The translations under genes and the position numbers were made by a program. This document shows, piece by piece, positions 37,054 to 46,796 of a stretch of DNA of 64,000 nucleotides (positions within the stretch are counted from its first letter, which is position 1; every line of letters begins with the position of its first letter). Source of the stretch: Streptomyces sp. NK15101. GTDB lineage: Bacteria; Actinomycetota; Actinomycetes; Streptomycetales; Streptomycetaceae. Location: positions 1 to 64,000 of the forward strand of contig NZ_JAINVG010000002.1 in assembly GCF_020400725.1 (NCBI RefSeq). Reading direction: 5' to 3'. The notes under the pieces were generated by a model that worked only from the letters and a program-made list of their open reading frames with translations, ran no database searches and was not told where the DNA came from.

Positions 37054-38553
37054 ATGACGGCTTTCGTGCTGGTGTCGGACGCCTTCACCGGTGGCTGGGT
37101 GTGGGAGGAGACCGCCGCCCGGCTGCGGGAGGCGGGAGCGGAGGCGCATCCGGTGACCCTGACCGGGACGGGGGACCGGCGCGCCGAGGCCGGTCCGGAG
37201 ACCGGCCTGGAGACGCACGTCGGGGAGCTCGTCCGGCTGCTCGACGGGATCACGGCGGCCGAGGTGGTCCTCGTCGGGCACGGCTACGGCCTGTACCCGG
37301 TGTTCGGCGCCGCCGACCGGCGGCCCGGACGCGTCGCCCGGATCGTCTCCGTGGACACGGGACCCCCGCAGGGCGGCGAGCCCGCCGTGCGTTCCGTACC
37401 CGACCCCGGAGTCCGCGAGCTGCTCTCCGGGCGACCCGACGCGGCGGTCCCGCCGCCCGCGCCGGGCACCTGGCCGCGGTGGGGCAGCGTCGAGGGGATC
37501 CCCGCCGACGCCCTCGCCCGCCTGGAGCGCGAGGCCGCCCCCCAGCCGGCCCGCACCCTCACCGAGCCGCTCCGCCTGACCGGCGCCGTGGACGCCCTGC
37601 CGACCACCGGCGTCCTGTGCGCCGCCAACGGACAGAGCATCGCCCTGGTCGAGATGGCGGTGGCCTCGGGCCCGCCCCAGTTCCGGGCGCTGACCGAGGA
37701 CCGGTTCCGCTTCTTCGAACTCCCCACCGGCCACTGGCCGATGCTCTCCGCGGCCGGTGAGCTGGCCGGGGTGCTGCTCCGCGCGGCCGCCGGCGAGGGC
37801 CACCGGGTGACGGCTCCCGAGAACGGCCACGAACAGCCCTCCCACCTCCTGCCCTTCCTCGTCGACGTGCCCGAGCGGCCGCGCGAGCGCGTCGGACGGG
37901 TCGACCTCCACCTCCCGGACGCCGACGGGCCCCGCCCGGCGGTCGTCTTCGTCCACGGCGGCCCCGTCGAGCCCGACCGGCGGCCCACCCCGCGGGACAT
38001 GCCGTTCTTCCTGGGGTACGGCCGCTACGCGGCGGGCGCGGGCGTCGTCGGCGTCACGGTGGACCTCCGGCTCCACGGCCTCGCCGACTACCCGCGGGCC
38101 GCCCAGGACCTCGCCGACGCCGTCGGGCAGGTCCGCGCCGACCCGCGCGTCGACGGGGACCGGATCGCGCTCTGGTTCTTCTCCACCGGCGGGCTCCTCG
38201 CGGCGGACTGGCTGGCCGCGCCCCCGCCGTGGCTGCGCTGCGTGGCGGCGAACTATCCCGCCCTGGCGCCGCTGCCCGGCTGGGAGACGGTCGAATCCCG
38301 CTTCCGTCCGGTGGACACCGTGGGGACGGCGGACGGACCGCCGGTCGTCCTGACCCGTGCCGGTCTGGAACACGAGGTCATCGCGGCGACCGTCGAGCGG
38401 TTCCTCGCCGCCGCCGAGAAGCGCGGGGCCGACGTCGAGGTCGTCGACGCACCGCACGCCCACCACGGCTTCGAACTGGTCGATCCCACCGACGAGTCCC
38501 GAGCGGTCCTGGAGCGCTCCGTGCGCGCGGTCCTCGCCCGCCTGCGGGACTGA
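37054..38553 (+). CDS. tandem alpha/beta-hydrolase fusion, first active site degenerate
   Basis: This 499-residue protein joins two alpha/beta-hydrolase domains. The first (residues about 1-255) begins FVLVSDAFTGGWVWEETAAR and has GHGYG at 75-79 where active relatives have GHSYG, so the nucleophile Ser is replaced by Gly77; a His survives in GHWPM. The second (about 265-499) has FFSTGG with Ser377 at the elbow and PHAHHGFEL near the end for the His. The first half may therefore be a binding or scaffold domain (inference). The ATG at 37054 has GAGGAG upstream. Expression should depend on the divergent MerR protein. The substrate is unknown. Confidence 0.83.
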   Translation: MTAFVLVSDAFTGGWVWEETAARLREAGAEAHPVTLTGTGDRRAEAGPETGLETHVGELVRLLDGITAAEVVLVGHGYGLYPVFGAADRRPGRVARIVSVDTGPPQGGEPAVRSVPDPGVRELLSGRPDAAVPPPAPGTWPRWGSVEGIPADALARLEREAAPQPARTLTEPLRLTGAVDALPTTGVLCAANGQSIALVEMAVASGPPQFRALTEDRFRFFELPTGHWPMLSAAGELAGVLLRAAAGEGHRVTAPENGHEQPSHLLPFLVDVPERPRERVGRVDLHLPDADGPRPAVVFVHGGPVEPDRRPTPRDMPFFLGYGRYAAGAGVVGVTVDLRLHGLADYPRAAQDLADAVGQVRADPRVDGDRIALWFFSTGGLLAADWLAAPPPWLRCVAANYPALAPLPGWETVESRFRPVDTVGTADGPPVVLTRAGLEHEVIAATVERFLAAAEKRGADVEVVDAPHAHHGFELVDPTDESRAVLERSVRAVLARLRD

Positions 38554-38555
38554 CC

Positions 38556-38595
38556 CGCGCGGGCCGGGGGGGAGGGGGAGCCCCCGGCCCGCGCG
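38556..38595 (+). terminator. 15-bp-arm hairpin after the tandem hydrolase gene
   Basis: Perfect arms at 38556-38570 and 38581-38595 enclose a 10-base purine loop, three bases after the stop. A second hairpin, CGGGCGGG (38604-38611) with CCCGCCCG (38620-38627), lies just before the convergent dppF-like stop and may end the leftward operon. Confidence 0.8.
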
Positions 38596-38631
38596 TCACC
38601 TTCCGGGCGGGAGGAGAGCCCCGCCCGTGCG

Positions 38632-39419
<788 letters not shown>

Positions 39420-39423
<4 letters not shown>

Positions 39424-40403
39424 AGCGTGATCCCTTCTTCGGCGCGGTGGCAGGCGGCGAGCCCGTCCCCGTGGCGTACGAGCACGGGCTTCTCCTCGGC
39501 GCAGCGCGGCAGCGCGTGGGCGCAGCGCGCGGTGAAGGAGCAGCCGGGCGGCGCCTCCGCGAGGGAGACGGGCCGTCCCGGGATGGGCCGGGGAGCCGGC
39601 GCGCCCGCTTCGAGACGCGGGGTGCAGGCCAGCAGGCCCGCCGTGTACGGGTGGCGCGGCGAGTCGAACAGCTCGTCCGTCGACCGGGTCTCCACGATCC
39701 GGCCCGCGTACATGACGTACACCCGGTCGCAGACGGCGGCGGCCAGTTCGAGGTCGTGGGTGACGAACAGCATGCCCGTGCCCCGTTCGGCCCGCAGCCG
39801 GGCCAGGATCGAGACGACCTCGGCCTGCGTGGTGACGTCGAGGGCGGTGGTCGGCTCGTCGGCGACGAGGAGGGCCGGCTCGCTCGCCAGGGCCGCCGCG
39901 ATGACGACCCGCTGGAGCATGCCGCCGGAGAACTGGTGCGGACGGCGGCGCAGGGCGCCGCGCGGGTCGCGGATGCCGACCGCGTCGAGGAGTTCCTCGG
40001 CGCGGGCGGTCGCCTCGGCGGCGGGCGTCCCGGCCGCGCGCAGTCCCTCGGTGAGGAAGTCGCCCACCCGCCGCAGCGGGTTGACGGAGGCGCGCGGGTC
40101 CTGGAAGACCATGGAGACCTGCCGGGCGCGCAGCGCGGTCAGTTCCGCGCGGTTCATCGTGAGGACGTTCCGCCCGGCGACCCGGACCTCCCCGTCGGTG
40201 CGGGCGCCGGCGGGCAGCAGACCGAGGACGCTGCGGCAGGCCACGGACTTGCCGGAGCCGGACTCGCCGACCAGCCCGACCGTCTCCCCGGCCCGGACCG
40301 TCAGGCTCACCCCGTCCAGGACCGGCCGGGCGGCCCGGTCGCCGGCCAGGCGGACGCCGAGGCCCTCGATCTCCAGGACCGGCGCTTTCGACTCCGTACC
40401 CAT
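39420..40403 (-). CDS. dipeptide/oligopeptide ABC transporter ATPase, DppD/OppD type
   Basis: This 327-residue ABC ATPase has Walker A GESGSGKSV, the signature FSGGMLQRVVIAAAL, Walker B LLVADEPTTALD and MLFVTHDLELAAAV. The C-terminal oligopeptide-transporter extension is complete, with CSFTARCAHALPRCAEEKPV, a Cys-rich segment typical of DppD/OppD. I used the ATG at 40403; a GTG at 40412 overlapping the upstream stop is possible, and GGGAG lies upstream of both. It pairs with the DppF-like ATPase encoded next. Confidence 0.9.
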
Positions 40404-40408
40404 CGTGT

Positions 40409-41278
40409 TCACCGCTCCCGCTTCGCGATCCGGTCGGCGAGCCCCTCGCCGACGATGCCGAACGCCACCACGGCGAGCACGATGCACGCGGAGGGCGCGA
40501 GGGCCGGCAGCATCGCCCCCTGCAGGACGGCCGCCTGCCCCTCGTTGATCATGGCGCCCCAGTCGGCGGCCGGCGGCTGCACCCCGAAGCCGAGGAAGGA
40601 CAGGGCCGCCAGGTCCATCAGCGCGTACCCGAAGTTCATCGCGGACTGGGCGAAGACCGTCGGCGCGATGTTCGGCAGGAGATGGCGCGCGCAGACGGTC
40701 CAGCCGGACCAGCCCTGCACCCGGTACGCCTCGATGTACGGCCGGGCCTTCTCCTGCCGCGCGATGCCCCGTACGAGCCGGCCCACGTACGGGGTGTAGG
40801 CGACGGACATGGCGATCACGGGTGCGGTGAGTCCCTCGCCGACGACCGACACGAGCAGGATCGCGAGCAGCAGACCGGGAATCGCGAAGACGAGGTCCAT
40901 GGACCGGGAGAGCACCGTGTCCACCCAGCCGCCGCGCCAGGCCGCCACCACGCCGAGGAGGGTGCCGAGCAGGGTGGACACGCCGACGACGAGCAGCGGT
41001 CCGAGCAGTCCGGTGCGGGCGCCGTGGAGCAGCCGGGACAGGACGTCCCGGCCCGACTGGTCCGTGCCGAGCAGGTGGTCGCCGGTGGTGCCGACGAGAC
41101 TCGCCGACAGGTCGAGCGCCTCGGGATCGTACGGGGCGAGGGCGGGCGCGAGCAGGGCGACCAGGACGAGCGCGGCGAGCACCGCGACCGAGACCGCGAA
41201 GAGCGGTCCCTGACCGAACGGGCGCAGGGCGCGCAGCCCGGGCCTGCGGTACGGCACCGCGGAGGTGGTGGAGGTCAT
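40409..41278 (-). CDS. dipeptide/oligopeptide ABC transporter permease, DppC type
   Basis: This 289-residue permease has an N-terminal hydrophobic segment followed by the OppC-type periplasmic loop (YDPEALDLSASLVGTTGDHL then LGTDQSGRDVLSRLLHGART) and the permease domain with the EAA-type motif EAYRVQGWSGWTVCARHLLP. About six membrane segments are present. It forms the membrane pore with the DppB-like protein, whose stop overlaps its start by ATGA. Confidence 0.92.
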   Translation of the reverse strand: MTSTTSAVPYRRPGLRALRPFGQGPLFAVSVAVLAALVLVALLAPALAPYDPEALDLSASLVGTTGDHLLGTDQSGRDVLSRLLHGARTGLLGPLLVVGVSTLLGTLLGVVAAWRGGWVDTVLSRSMDLVFAIPGLLLAILLVSVVGEGLTAPVIAMSVAYTPYVGRLVRGIARQEKARPYIEAYRVQGWSGWTVCARHLLPNIAPTVFAQSAMNFGYALMDLAALSFLGFGVQPPAADWGAMINEGQAAVLQGAMLPALAPSACIVLAVVAFGIVGEGLADRIAKRER

Positions 41279-42228
41279 GAGGAGCCTTCCCCGAGGGAGA
41301 GACGGGGGTCGATGAGCGGGGCGAGCAGGTCGACGACGAGGTTGACGAGGACGAAGGCCGCGACGCTGAGCAGCGTGACCGCCTGCACGACCGCGAAGTC
41401 CTTGGCGGTGACGGACTGCACGAGCAGCGAGCCGAGCCCGGGGACGTCGAAGGCGGTCTCGACGATCGAGGTGCTGACGAGGAGGCCGGCGAGCATCGTG
41501 CCGCCGACGGTGACGACGGGCCCGAGCGCGTTCCGCAGCACGTGCCGGCGGACCACGGACCGGCCCGCGACGCCCCGGGCGCGCGCCACCTCGACGTGCT
41601 CGCGCCCCAGTTCGTCGAGCATCGCCGAGCGGGTCACCCGGGCGAGGAGCCCCGCGAAGGACAGCGCCAGGGCGAAGGCCGGCAGCGTCAGCTGGTACAG
41701 CCGCTCGGAGAGGTCCGCCGGGGTGCCGCCGCCCGGCCCCGGGAACCAGCCGAGCCGGACGGAGAAGAGCGAGACGAGCGCGATGGCCGTCACGAACGGG
41801 GGCGTGGCGGTGGCGACGCCGGTGCCGATGAGCACCAGCCGGTCCGTCAGGCCGGGGCGCAGGGCGGCGAGGATGCCGGCGGTCACCCCGAGCACCGCGA
41901 CGAGCACGGCGGCACAGCCGACGAGCAGGGCGGTGCCGGTGAGGCGCGAGCCGATGAGCGGGGCCACGTCCTGGTGGTACTGGGCGGAGCGGCCGAAGTC
42001 GCCGCTCAGCACGGAGCCGAGCCACTTCGCGTACTGGGTGACCAGCGGGTCGTCGAGGTGGTGCTCCGCCCGCAGGGCCGCCACGGCCTCGGGGGTCGCG
42101 GGGCGGCCGTGCAGCAGGAACGACACCGGGTCGCCGGGGGCCAGGTGGACGGAGCCGAAGACCACGAGGGAGGTCACGAACAGCACCGCCGCCAGGCCGA
42201 GGAGCCGTCCGACGAGGTAGCGCGTCAT
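41275..42228 (-). CDS. dipeptide/oligopeptide ABC transporter permease, DppB type
   Basis: This 317-residue permease begins MTRYLVGRLLGLAAVLFVTS, the usual OppB N-terminal helix, followed by the loop HLAPGDPVSFLLHGRPATPE. The EAA-type motif is EVARARGVAGRSVVRRHVLR and six membrane segments follow the family pattern. The start at 42228 overlaps the stop of the substrate-binding lipoprotein by ATGA, and its own stop overlaps the DppC gene, so the whole importer is translationally coupled. Confidence 0.92.
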   Translation of the reverse strand: MTRYLVGRLLGLAAVLFVTSLVVFGSVHLAPGDPVSFLLHGRPATPEAVAALRAEHHLDDPLVTQYAKWLGSVLSGDFGRSAQYHQDVAPLIGSRLTGTALLVGCAAVLVAVLGVTAGILAALRPGLTDRLVLIGTGVATATPPFVTAIALVSLFSVRLGWFPGPGGGTPADLSERLYQLTLPAFALALSFAGLLARVTRSAMLDELGREHVEVARARGVAGRSVVRRHVLRNALGPVVTVGGTMLAGLLVSTSIVETAFDVPGLGSLLVQSVTAKDFAVVQAVTLLSVAAFVLVNLVVDLLAPLIDPRLSLGEGSS

Positions 42229-43862
42229 CGCTTCGCGGCCCCGATCGTCGCGGCCCACGGGTAGTAGAGCTGGGCGATGCCGGTCGGGGCACCGGTGATC
42301 CGCTTGCCGAGGAAGACCGAGTAGGGCGCCTCGTACACGGGGATGACGGGCAGCTCGTCGAGCGCGATCTTCTGGAGCTTCGCCGTGAGTTCGGCGCGCT
42401 TGGCCGGGTCGGGCTCGGAGTTCGCCTTGTCGAAGGCGACGTCGAACTCGGCGTTCGACCAGCGGCCGTAGTTCCCGAAGTCGCCGGTGCGCAGGTACTG
42501 GTAGAACTCCAGCGGGTCGGGCGTGTTGTCGTAGCCGTTGGTGATGACGAGGTCGAGGCCCTCGCGCGAGTCCGGGTCGACGAAGATGCTGCTGTACGCG
42601 TCGGGCGAGACCGGCTTCAGCACGACGTTCAGGCCGATCTGACGGCCCGCCGCCTGGACGGCGTTCGCGACGACGCTGATCTCGGGCGCGAGGGTGCTGG
42701 TGGCGAGGGTGAGCGTCCGGCCGCTCGCGTGCGCCTCCTGCACGAGCTTCTTCGCCGCCTCGGCGTCGTACACGGGCTCGGGCAGCGTGTCGTAGAGCTG
42801 CGCCGTCTTCTCCGGGGCCAGCGCCCAGGCGCCGCGCGCGGCGGGGGCCTTGGCGGGGACGCCGACGCCGCCGGCCGCGGCCTTGACGATGTTCTTCCGG
42901 TCGAGTGCCATCGACAGGGCCCTGCGGACCTTGAGGTTCCCGAGCACGCCGTGGAAGTCGAGGACCGCGAGGTTCGCGGCGCCGGTGTTGGGGCCGAAGA
43001 GGAGCGAACCCTTGCCGCCGGCCCTCAGCTGGGCGAAGGAGGTGGACGGGACCATGTAGCCGCCGTCCGCCGTGCCGGACAGGAGGGCGTTGGAGCGGGC
43101 CGCGGCGTCTTCGACGAAGGTGAACTTCACCTTCTCGGACTTGGGCGTGAGCGACTTGTCCCAGTAGGCGGCGTGCTTCTTGAGGGTGATGCTGTCGCCC
43201 TGGGCCCAGCTGTCGAGGGCGTAAGGACCGGTGCAGTTCAGCTTGCCCTGGGGGGTGCCGTAGTCCTTGCCCTCCTCCGCCAGCGAGGCGGCGCTGACGA
43301 CGGTGCCGGGGGAGGCGGCCATCAGCTCGGAGAAGAGGACGTCCTCCTTGCCGAGGCGGATCGTCACCTCCAGCGGACCGGTCTTCTCGACGGCGTCGAC
43401 GGTCTTGAAGGAGGAGCCCCAGGGGGACCCGGTCTCCGGGTCCATCTGACGCTCGAGGGAGGCGACGACGTCGTCGGCGGTCATGGTGGTGCCGTCGTGG
43501 AACTTCACCCCGGGACGCAGGGTGTAGACGAGGGTGCGCGGGTCGGGCCGCGACCACTTCACGGCGAGGCCGGGCACGATCTTCATGTCGGGGGTGACCC
43601 GCAGCAGCTGCTCGCACACGTTGGCGAGGACGGTGTTCGGCGGGTAGTCGTACGCGAGGGCGTAGTCGAGGGTGTACGGCTCGGCGTACAGGGACCAGGT
43701 GAAGGAGTCCAGCGGGCCCTGCGCGGGCGGCGAGGTGGGGCTGACCTCGAAGTTCGTGCCGCCGTCGGCCGCGGGCGGGGTCGTGGCGCCGGAACAGGCG
43801 CCGGTGGTGGCCGCGAGCGCGGCGGTACAGGCGAGAAGCGCGATGGCTCTGGGCATGCGCAT
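42225..43862 (-). CDS. dipeptide/oligopeptide ABC transporter substrate-binding lipoprotein
   Basis: This 545-residue protein is a family 5 extracellular solute-binding protein. The signal peptide ends ALAATTGAC, with Cys23 for lipidation. SLYAEPYTLDYALAYDYPPN and KWSRPDPRTLVYTLRPGVKF (then HDGTTMTADD) are the conserved opening of the fold, and EFYQYLRTGDFGNYGRWSNA its C-terminal lobe. It captures a peptide, opine or sugar and delivers it to the DppBCDF-type transporter downstream. It is the first gene of a five-gene operon, divergent from a LacI regulator across a perfect 20-bp operator, so the regulator rather than nitrogen status probably controls it; LacI control hints at a sugar-like inducer (inference). 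Confidence 0.9.
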   Translation of the reverse strand: MRMPRAIALLACTAALAATTGACSGATTPPAADGGTNFEVSPTSPPAQGPLDSFTWSLYAEPYTLDYALAYDYPPNTVLANVCEQLLRVTPDMKIVPGLAVKWSRPDPRTLVYTLRPGVKFHDGTTMTADDVVASLERQMDPETGSPWGSSFKTVDAVEKTGPLEVTIRLGKEDVLFSELMAASPGTVVSAASLAEEGKDYGTPQGKLNCTGPYALDSWAQGDSITLKKHAAYWDKSLTPKSEKVKFTFVEDAAARSNALLSGTADGGYMVPSTSFAQLRAGGKGSLLFGPNTGAANLAVLDFHGVLGNLKVRRALSMALDRKNIVKAAAGGVGVPAKAPAARGAWALAPEKTAQLYDTLPEPVYDAEAAKKLVQEAHASGRTLTLATSTLAPEISVVANAVQAAGRQIGLNVVLKPVSPDAYSSIFVDPDSREGLDLVITNGYDNTPDPLEFYQYLRTGDFGNYGRWSNAEFDVAFDKANSEPDPAKRAELTAKLQKIALDELPVIPVYEAPYSVFLGKRITGAPTGIAQLYYPWAATIGAAKR

Positions 43863-43919
43863 GGGGACCCACCCCTTTACGGGTGTAGTGACGGGCTCGG
43901 GGGGATGGAGCGAGTATTG

Positions 43920-43976
43920 GTGCGGGAACGTTCCCGCACAAGACCTTCACCCGACTTTGCGGGAACGGTTTTGCAA
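43920..43976. promoter_or_regulatory. LacI operators: perfect 20-bp palindrome and an imperfect second site
   Basis: GTGCGGGAACGTTCCCGCAC (43920-43939) is a perfect palindrome with the central CG step typical of LacI-family operators. A second, weaker site of the same length, TTGCGGGAACGGTTTTGCAA (43957-43976), keeps the outer TTGC/GCAA and the central CG. Their centres are 37 bp apart. They lie between the divergent importer operon and the lacI-family gene. Confidence 0.8.
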
Positions 43977-44004
43977 GGGTCACGGGGGTGGCAGCATCAC
44001 CCCC

Positions 44005-45063
44005 ATGACCGAAGCTTCACGGCACGGCGGGCAGCCCTCGCCGCCCACCCCGCGCGTCCGCCTCGTCGATGTCGCCCGCGAGGCGGGCCTGTCCAAGACG
44101 ACCGTCTCCGCGGCGCTCAACGGCACCGGCAGGCTCTCCCCCGAGGTGCGGGAGAAGGCCCGCGAGACCGCGCGCAGAATGGGCTACCGGCCCAACGCCA
44201 CCGCACGCCATCTGCGCGCGGGACGGGCCCGGTTGATCGGATACGTGGTCGGCGAGTTCGCCGCCACTCCCTGGGCCACCTTTCTCGAGTCGCCGTACTT
44301 CGCCCGGCTGACCGGCGTCACCGCGGCCACCGCGCTGCGCCGCGGCTACGCCGTGGTGCTGCTGCCCGCCGGCTCCCTGCAGAGCGAGTGGGCCGACCTG
44401 TCCCTCGACGCGGTGGTCGTCGCCGACCCCGTCGCCGACGACCCGGTCGTCGAAGGCCTCCTGGCGGCCGGCATCCCCGTCTTCACGGACCGCTCCGTCG
44501 AGGGGCTCCCGGGCGCCTACTGGGTGGACGTCGACGCGGCCGGCGCCGTCCGCGTGGCCCTCGACCACCTCCACGAACAGGGGGCCAGGCGGCCGGTCGT
44601 GGTGGTGCCGGACAGCACCACCCGCTTCCACGCCGAGGTGTACGCCGCACACCGCGAGTGGTGCGCCGCCCACGGCCTGCCGGAGCGGGTGGTGCGGGTC
44701 GGGGAACCCGGCGACGCGCCGGTCGTGCGCGGCGTCGAGGCCGCGCTGACCGCCGACGGGCGGGAGCGCCCCGACGCCCTGCTCGTGGTCGCGGAGGCGA
44801 GTCCGCCCCTCGTTCTGGAGGCGGCGCGCCGCCACGGGTACGCGGTCCCGGACGACCTGCTGGTCGTCCTGGTCAGCGAGGACGCCACGGCCCTGCTCAC
44901 CGACCCGCCGGTGACCACCCTGAGCCTGCGGCCCGAGGCGATCGCGGAGGCCGGCGTCGAGCACCTCGTCGCGGTCCTGGAGCACGGCCGCCGGGAGCCC
45001 ACCGGGACGCTCGTGGAGACGCGCCTCGACGTGCGGGCCTCATCGGTCAGGCCTTCTTCGTAG
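44005..45063 (+). CDS. LacI-family transcriptional regulator
   Basis: This 352-residue regulator has the LacI headpiece (RVRLVDVAREAGLSKTTVSA, ALNGTGRLSPEVREKARETA, RRMGYRPNATARHLRAG) with the hinge, then a periplasmic-binding-like sensor (LIGYVVGEFAATPWATFLES to VTTLSLRPEAIAEAGVEHLV). The sensor is somewhat divergent and carries fewer of the usual sugar-binding residues. It diverges from the five-gene DppABCDF-type operon, with two LacI-type operators in the 142 bases between the starts, so it very probably represses that operon. Its stop lies 6 bases from the convergent amidohydrolase stop. Confidence 0.9.
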   Translation: MTEASRHGGQPSPPTPRVRLVDVAREAGLSKTTVSAALNGTGRLSPEVREKARETARRMGYRPNATARHLRAGRARLIGYVVGEFAATPWATFLESPYFARLTGVTAATALRRGYAVVLLPAGSLQSEWADLSLDAVVVADPVADDPVVEGLLAAGIPVFTDRSVEGLPGAYWVDVDAAGAVRVALDHLHEQGARRPVVVVPDSTTRFHAEVYAAHREWCAAHGLPERVVRVGEPGDAPVVRGVEAALTADGRERPDALLVVAEASPPLVLEAARRHGYAVPDDLLVVLVSEDATALLTDPPVTTLSLRPEAIAEAGVEHLVAVLEHGRREPTGTLVETRLDVRASSVRPSS

Positions 45064-45069
45064 GTCCGG

Positions 45070-46704
45070 TCAGACCGCGTGCACCAACCGTCCGCCGACG
45101 TAGGTCCGCTCCACCCGGGCCTCGGCGATCTCCTCCGGCGGCCCGGTGAGGATGTCCCGGTCCAGGACGACCAGGTCGGCGAGGTGGCCGGGGCGCAGGC
45201 TGCCGGTGTCGTCGAGGCCGTTCACGTGCGCGGTGCCCGCCGTGTAGGCGGCGAGCGCCGTGGTGAGGTCGAGGCGCTGCTCGGGGTAGAAGACCCGGCC
45301 GTCGGCGGCCTCGGGGTCGCGGCGGTTCACGGCGACGTGGATGCCCGCGATCGGGTCCGGGCTGCTGACCGGCCAGTCGCTGCCGGCGGCGAGGGTGGCC
45401 CCGGCCCGCACCAGATCGCCGAACGGGTACTGCCAGGCGGCGCGTTCGGGACCCAGGAAGGGAATCGTCAGCTCGTCCATCTGCGGCTCGTGCGCCGCCC
45501 ACAGCGGCTGGATGTTGGCGATGGCGCCGAGCCGCGCGAACCGGGCCAGGTCGTCGGGGTGGACGACCTGGAGGTGCGCGAGGTGATGGCGGTTGCCGCG
45601 CCGCCCGTTCGCGGCGATCGCGGCCTCCAGCGCGTCCAGGGCCTCGCGCACGGCCCGGTCGCCCAGGGCGTGGAAGTGGACCTGGAAGTCGAGGGCGTCG
45701 AGCTCGGTCACGTACCCGCGCAGCGCCCCGGGATCGACGAAGCTCAACCCGCTGTTGGCGGTGGCGCAGCCGCAGCCGTCCAGGTACGGGGCGGTCATGG
45801 CGGCGGTGAAGTTCTCCGCGATGCCGTCCTGCATGATCTTCACGGAGCCGGCGCGGAACCGGCCGAGGGTGAACTTCTCGCGACGGGCGACCAGTTCGGG
45901 TATCTGCTCGGAGCCCCGCTCCCGGTCCCACCAGAGCGCCCCGGTCACCCGGGCGGTCAGCGAACCGTCGCCGGCGGCCGTCAGATACGCCTCCGACGGG
46001 TCGGTCATGCCGCCGAAGGAGCCGAGCAGCGCGTCCTGCCAGGCCGTGATGCCGAGCGAGTGCAGCAGCTTCTGGGCGCGCAGCAGGCCGGCGAGACGCT
46101 CCTCGGCGGTCGTCGGCGGCACCAGCCCGGCCACGAGCCCGATCGCGCCCTCCTGGAGCATGCCGCTGGGGGAGCCGTCCGCCTCCCGCTCGATCCGTCC
46201 GTCGGCCGGATCGGGAGTGGCGGCGGTGAGTCCCGCGAGTTCGAGGGCGCGGGAGTTGGCCCAGGCGCCGTGGTGGTCCCGGTTCGACAGCAGGACCGGC
46301 CGGTCGGGGACGACGGAGTCGAGCAGCTGCCGGGTGGGCAGTCCGCCCTCGAAGCTCTCCATCGACCAGCCGCCGCCGGTGATCCAGGCGTGCTCCGGAC
46401 GGGCGTCGGCGTACTCCCGGATCCGCTCCAGGTAGTCGGCGACGCCGACCGTGCCGGTGAGGTCGCACTCGGCCAGCTCCTTGCCGCCGGAGACGGCGTG
46501 GACGTGGGCGTCCTGGAACCCGGGCAGCAGCAGCTTCCCCGTCAGGTCCACGACCTCCGTGCCGGGCCCGACGAGGTCCCGCACCTCGTCGTGGCCGACC
46601 GCCGCGATCCGCTCGCCGACGACGGCGAGCGAGGTCGCCCGGGTGCGGGCCGGGTCGGCCGTGAAGACGGGCCCGCGGGTGAAGACCAGATCGGCCGTGG
46701 TCAT
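45070..46704 (-). CDS. YtcJ-like metal-dependent amidohydrolase
   Basis: This is a 544-residue amidohydrolase of the YtcJ type (amidohydrolase family 3). GKLLLPGFQDAHVHA carries the HxH metal site, VHFHALGDRAVREALDALEA another ligand region, and LAAGSDWPVSSPDP the C-terminal metal Asp. It probably hydrolyses an amide, formyl or carbamoyl group in the cytoplasm. The ATG at 46704 (MTTADLVF) has GGAG upstream. It diverges from a TetR regulator across a clear 19-bp dyad. The substrate may relate to the neighbouring peptide-type importer (inference). Confidence 0.88.
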   Translation of the reverse strand: MTTADLVFTRGPVFTADPARTRATSLAVVGERIAAVGHDEVRDLVGPGTEVVDLTGKLLLPGFQDAHVHAVSGGKELAECDLTGTVGVADYLERIREYADARPEHAWITGGGWSMESFEGGLPTRQLLDSVVPDRPVLLSNRDHHGAWANSRALELAGLTAATPDPADGRIEREADGSPSGMLQEGAIGLVAGLVPPTTAEERLAGLLRAQKLLHSLGITAWQDALLGSFGGMTDPSEAYLTAAGDGSLTARVTGALWWDRERGSEQIPELVARREKFTLGRFRAGSVKIMQDGIAENFTAAMTAPYLDGCGCATANSGLSFVDPGALRGYVTELDALDFQVHFHALGDRAVREALDALEAAIAANGRRGNRHHLAHLQVVHPDDLARFARLGAIANIQPLWAAHEPQMDELTIPFLGPERAAWQYPFGDLVRAGATLAAGSDWPVSSPDPIAGIHVAVNRRDPEAADGRVFYPEQRLDLTTALAAYTAGTAHVNGLDDTGSLRPGHLADLVVLDRDILTGPPEEIAEARVERTYVGGRLVHAV

Positions 46705-46766
46705 GGGCGCTCCAGAACAGGTGGTGTCGGTTGGATGGGCGCCATGCAAGCGGGCGGGCCGTTTAC

Positions 46767-46785
46767 ACGTCAATGGTGTTGACGT
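46767..46785. promoter_or_regulatory. TetR operator candidate ACGTCAA-TGGTG-TTGACGT
   Basis: Perfect 7-bp arms around a 5-base spacer lie between the divergent amidohydrolase and TetR starts. Sequence and position fit a TetR-family operator controlling both genes. Confidence 0.7.
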
Positions 46786-46796
46786 AAGGTCCGGCC

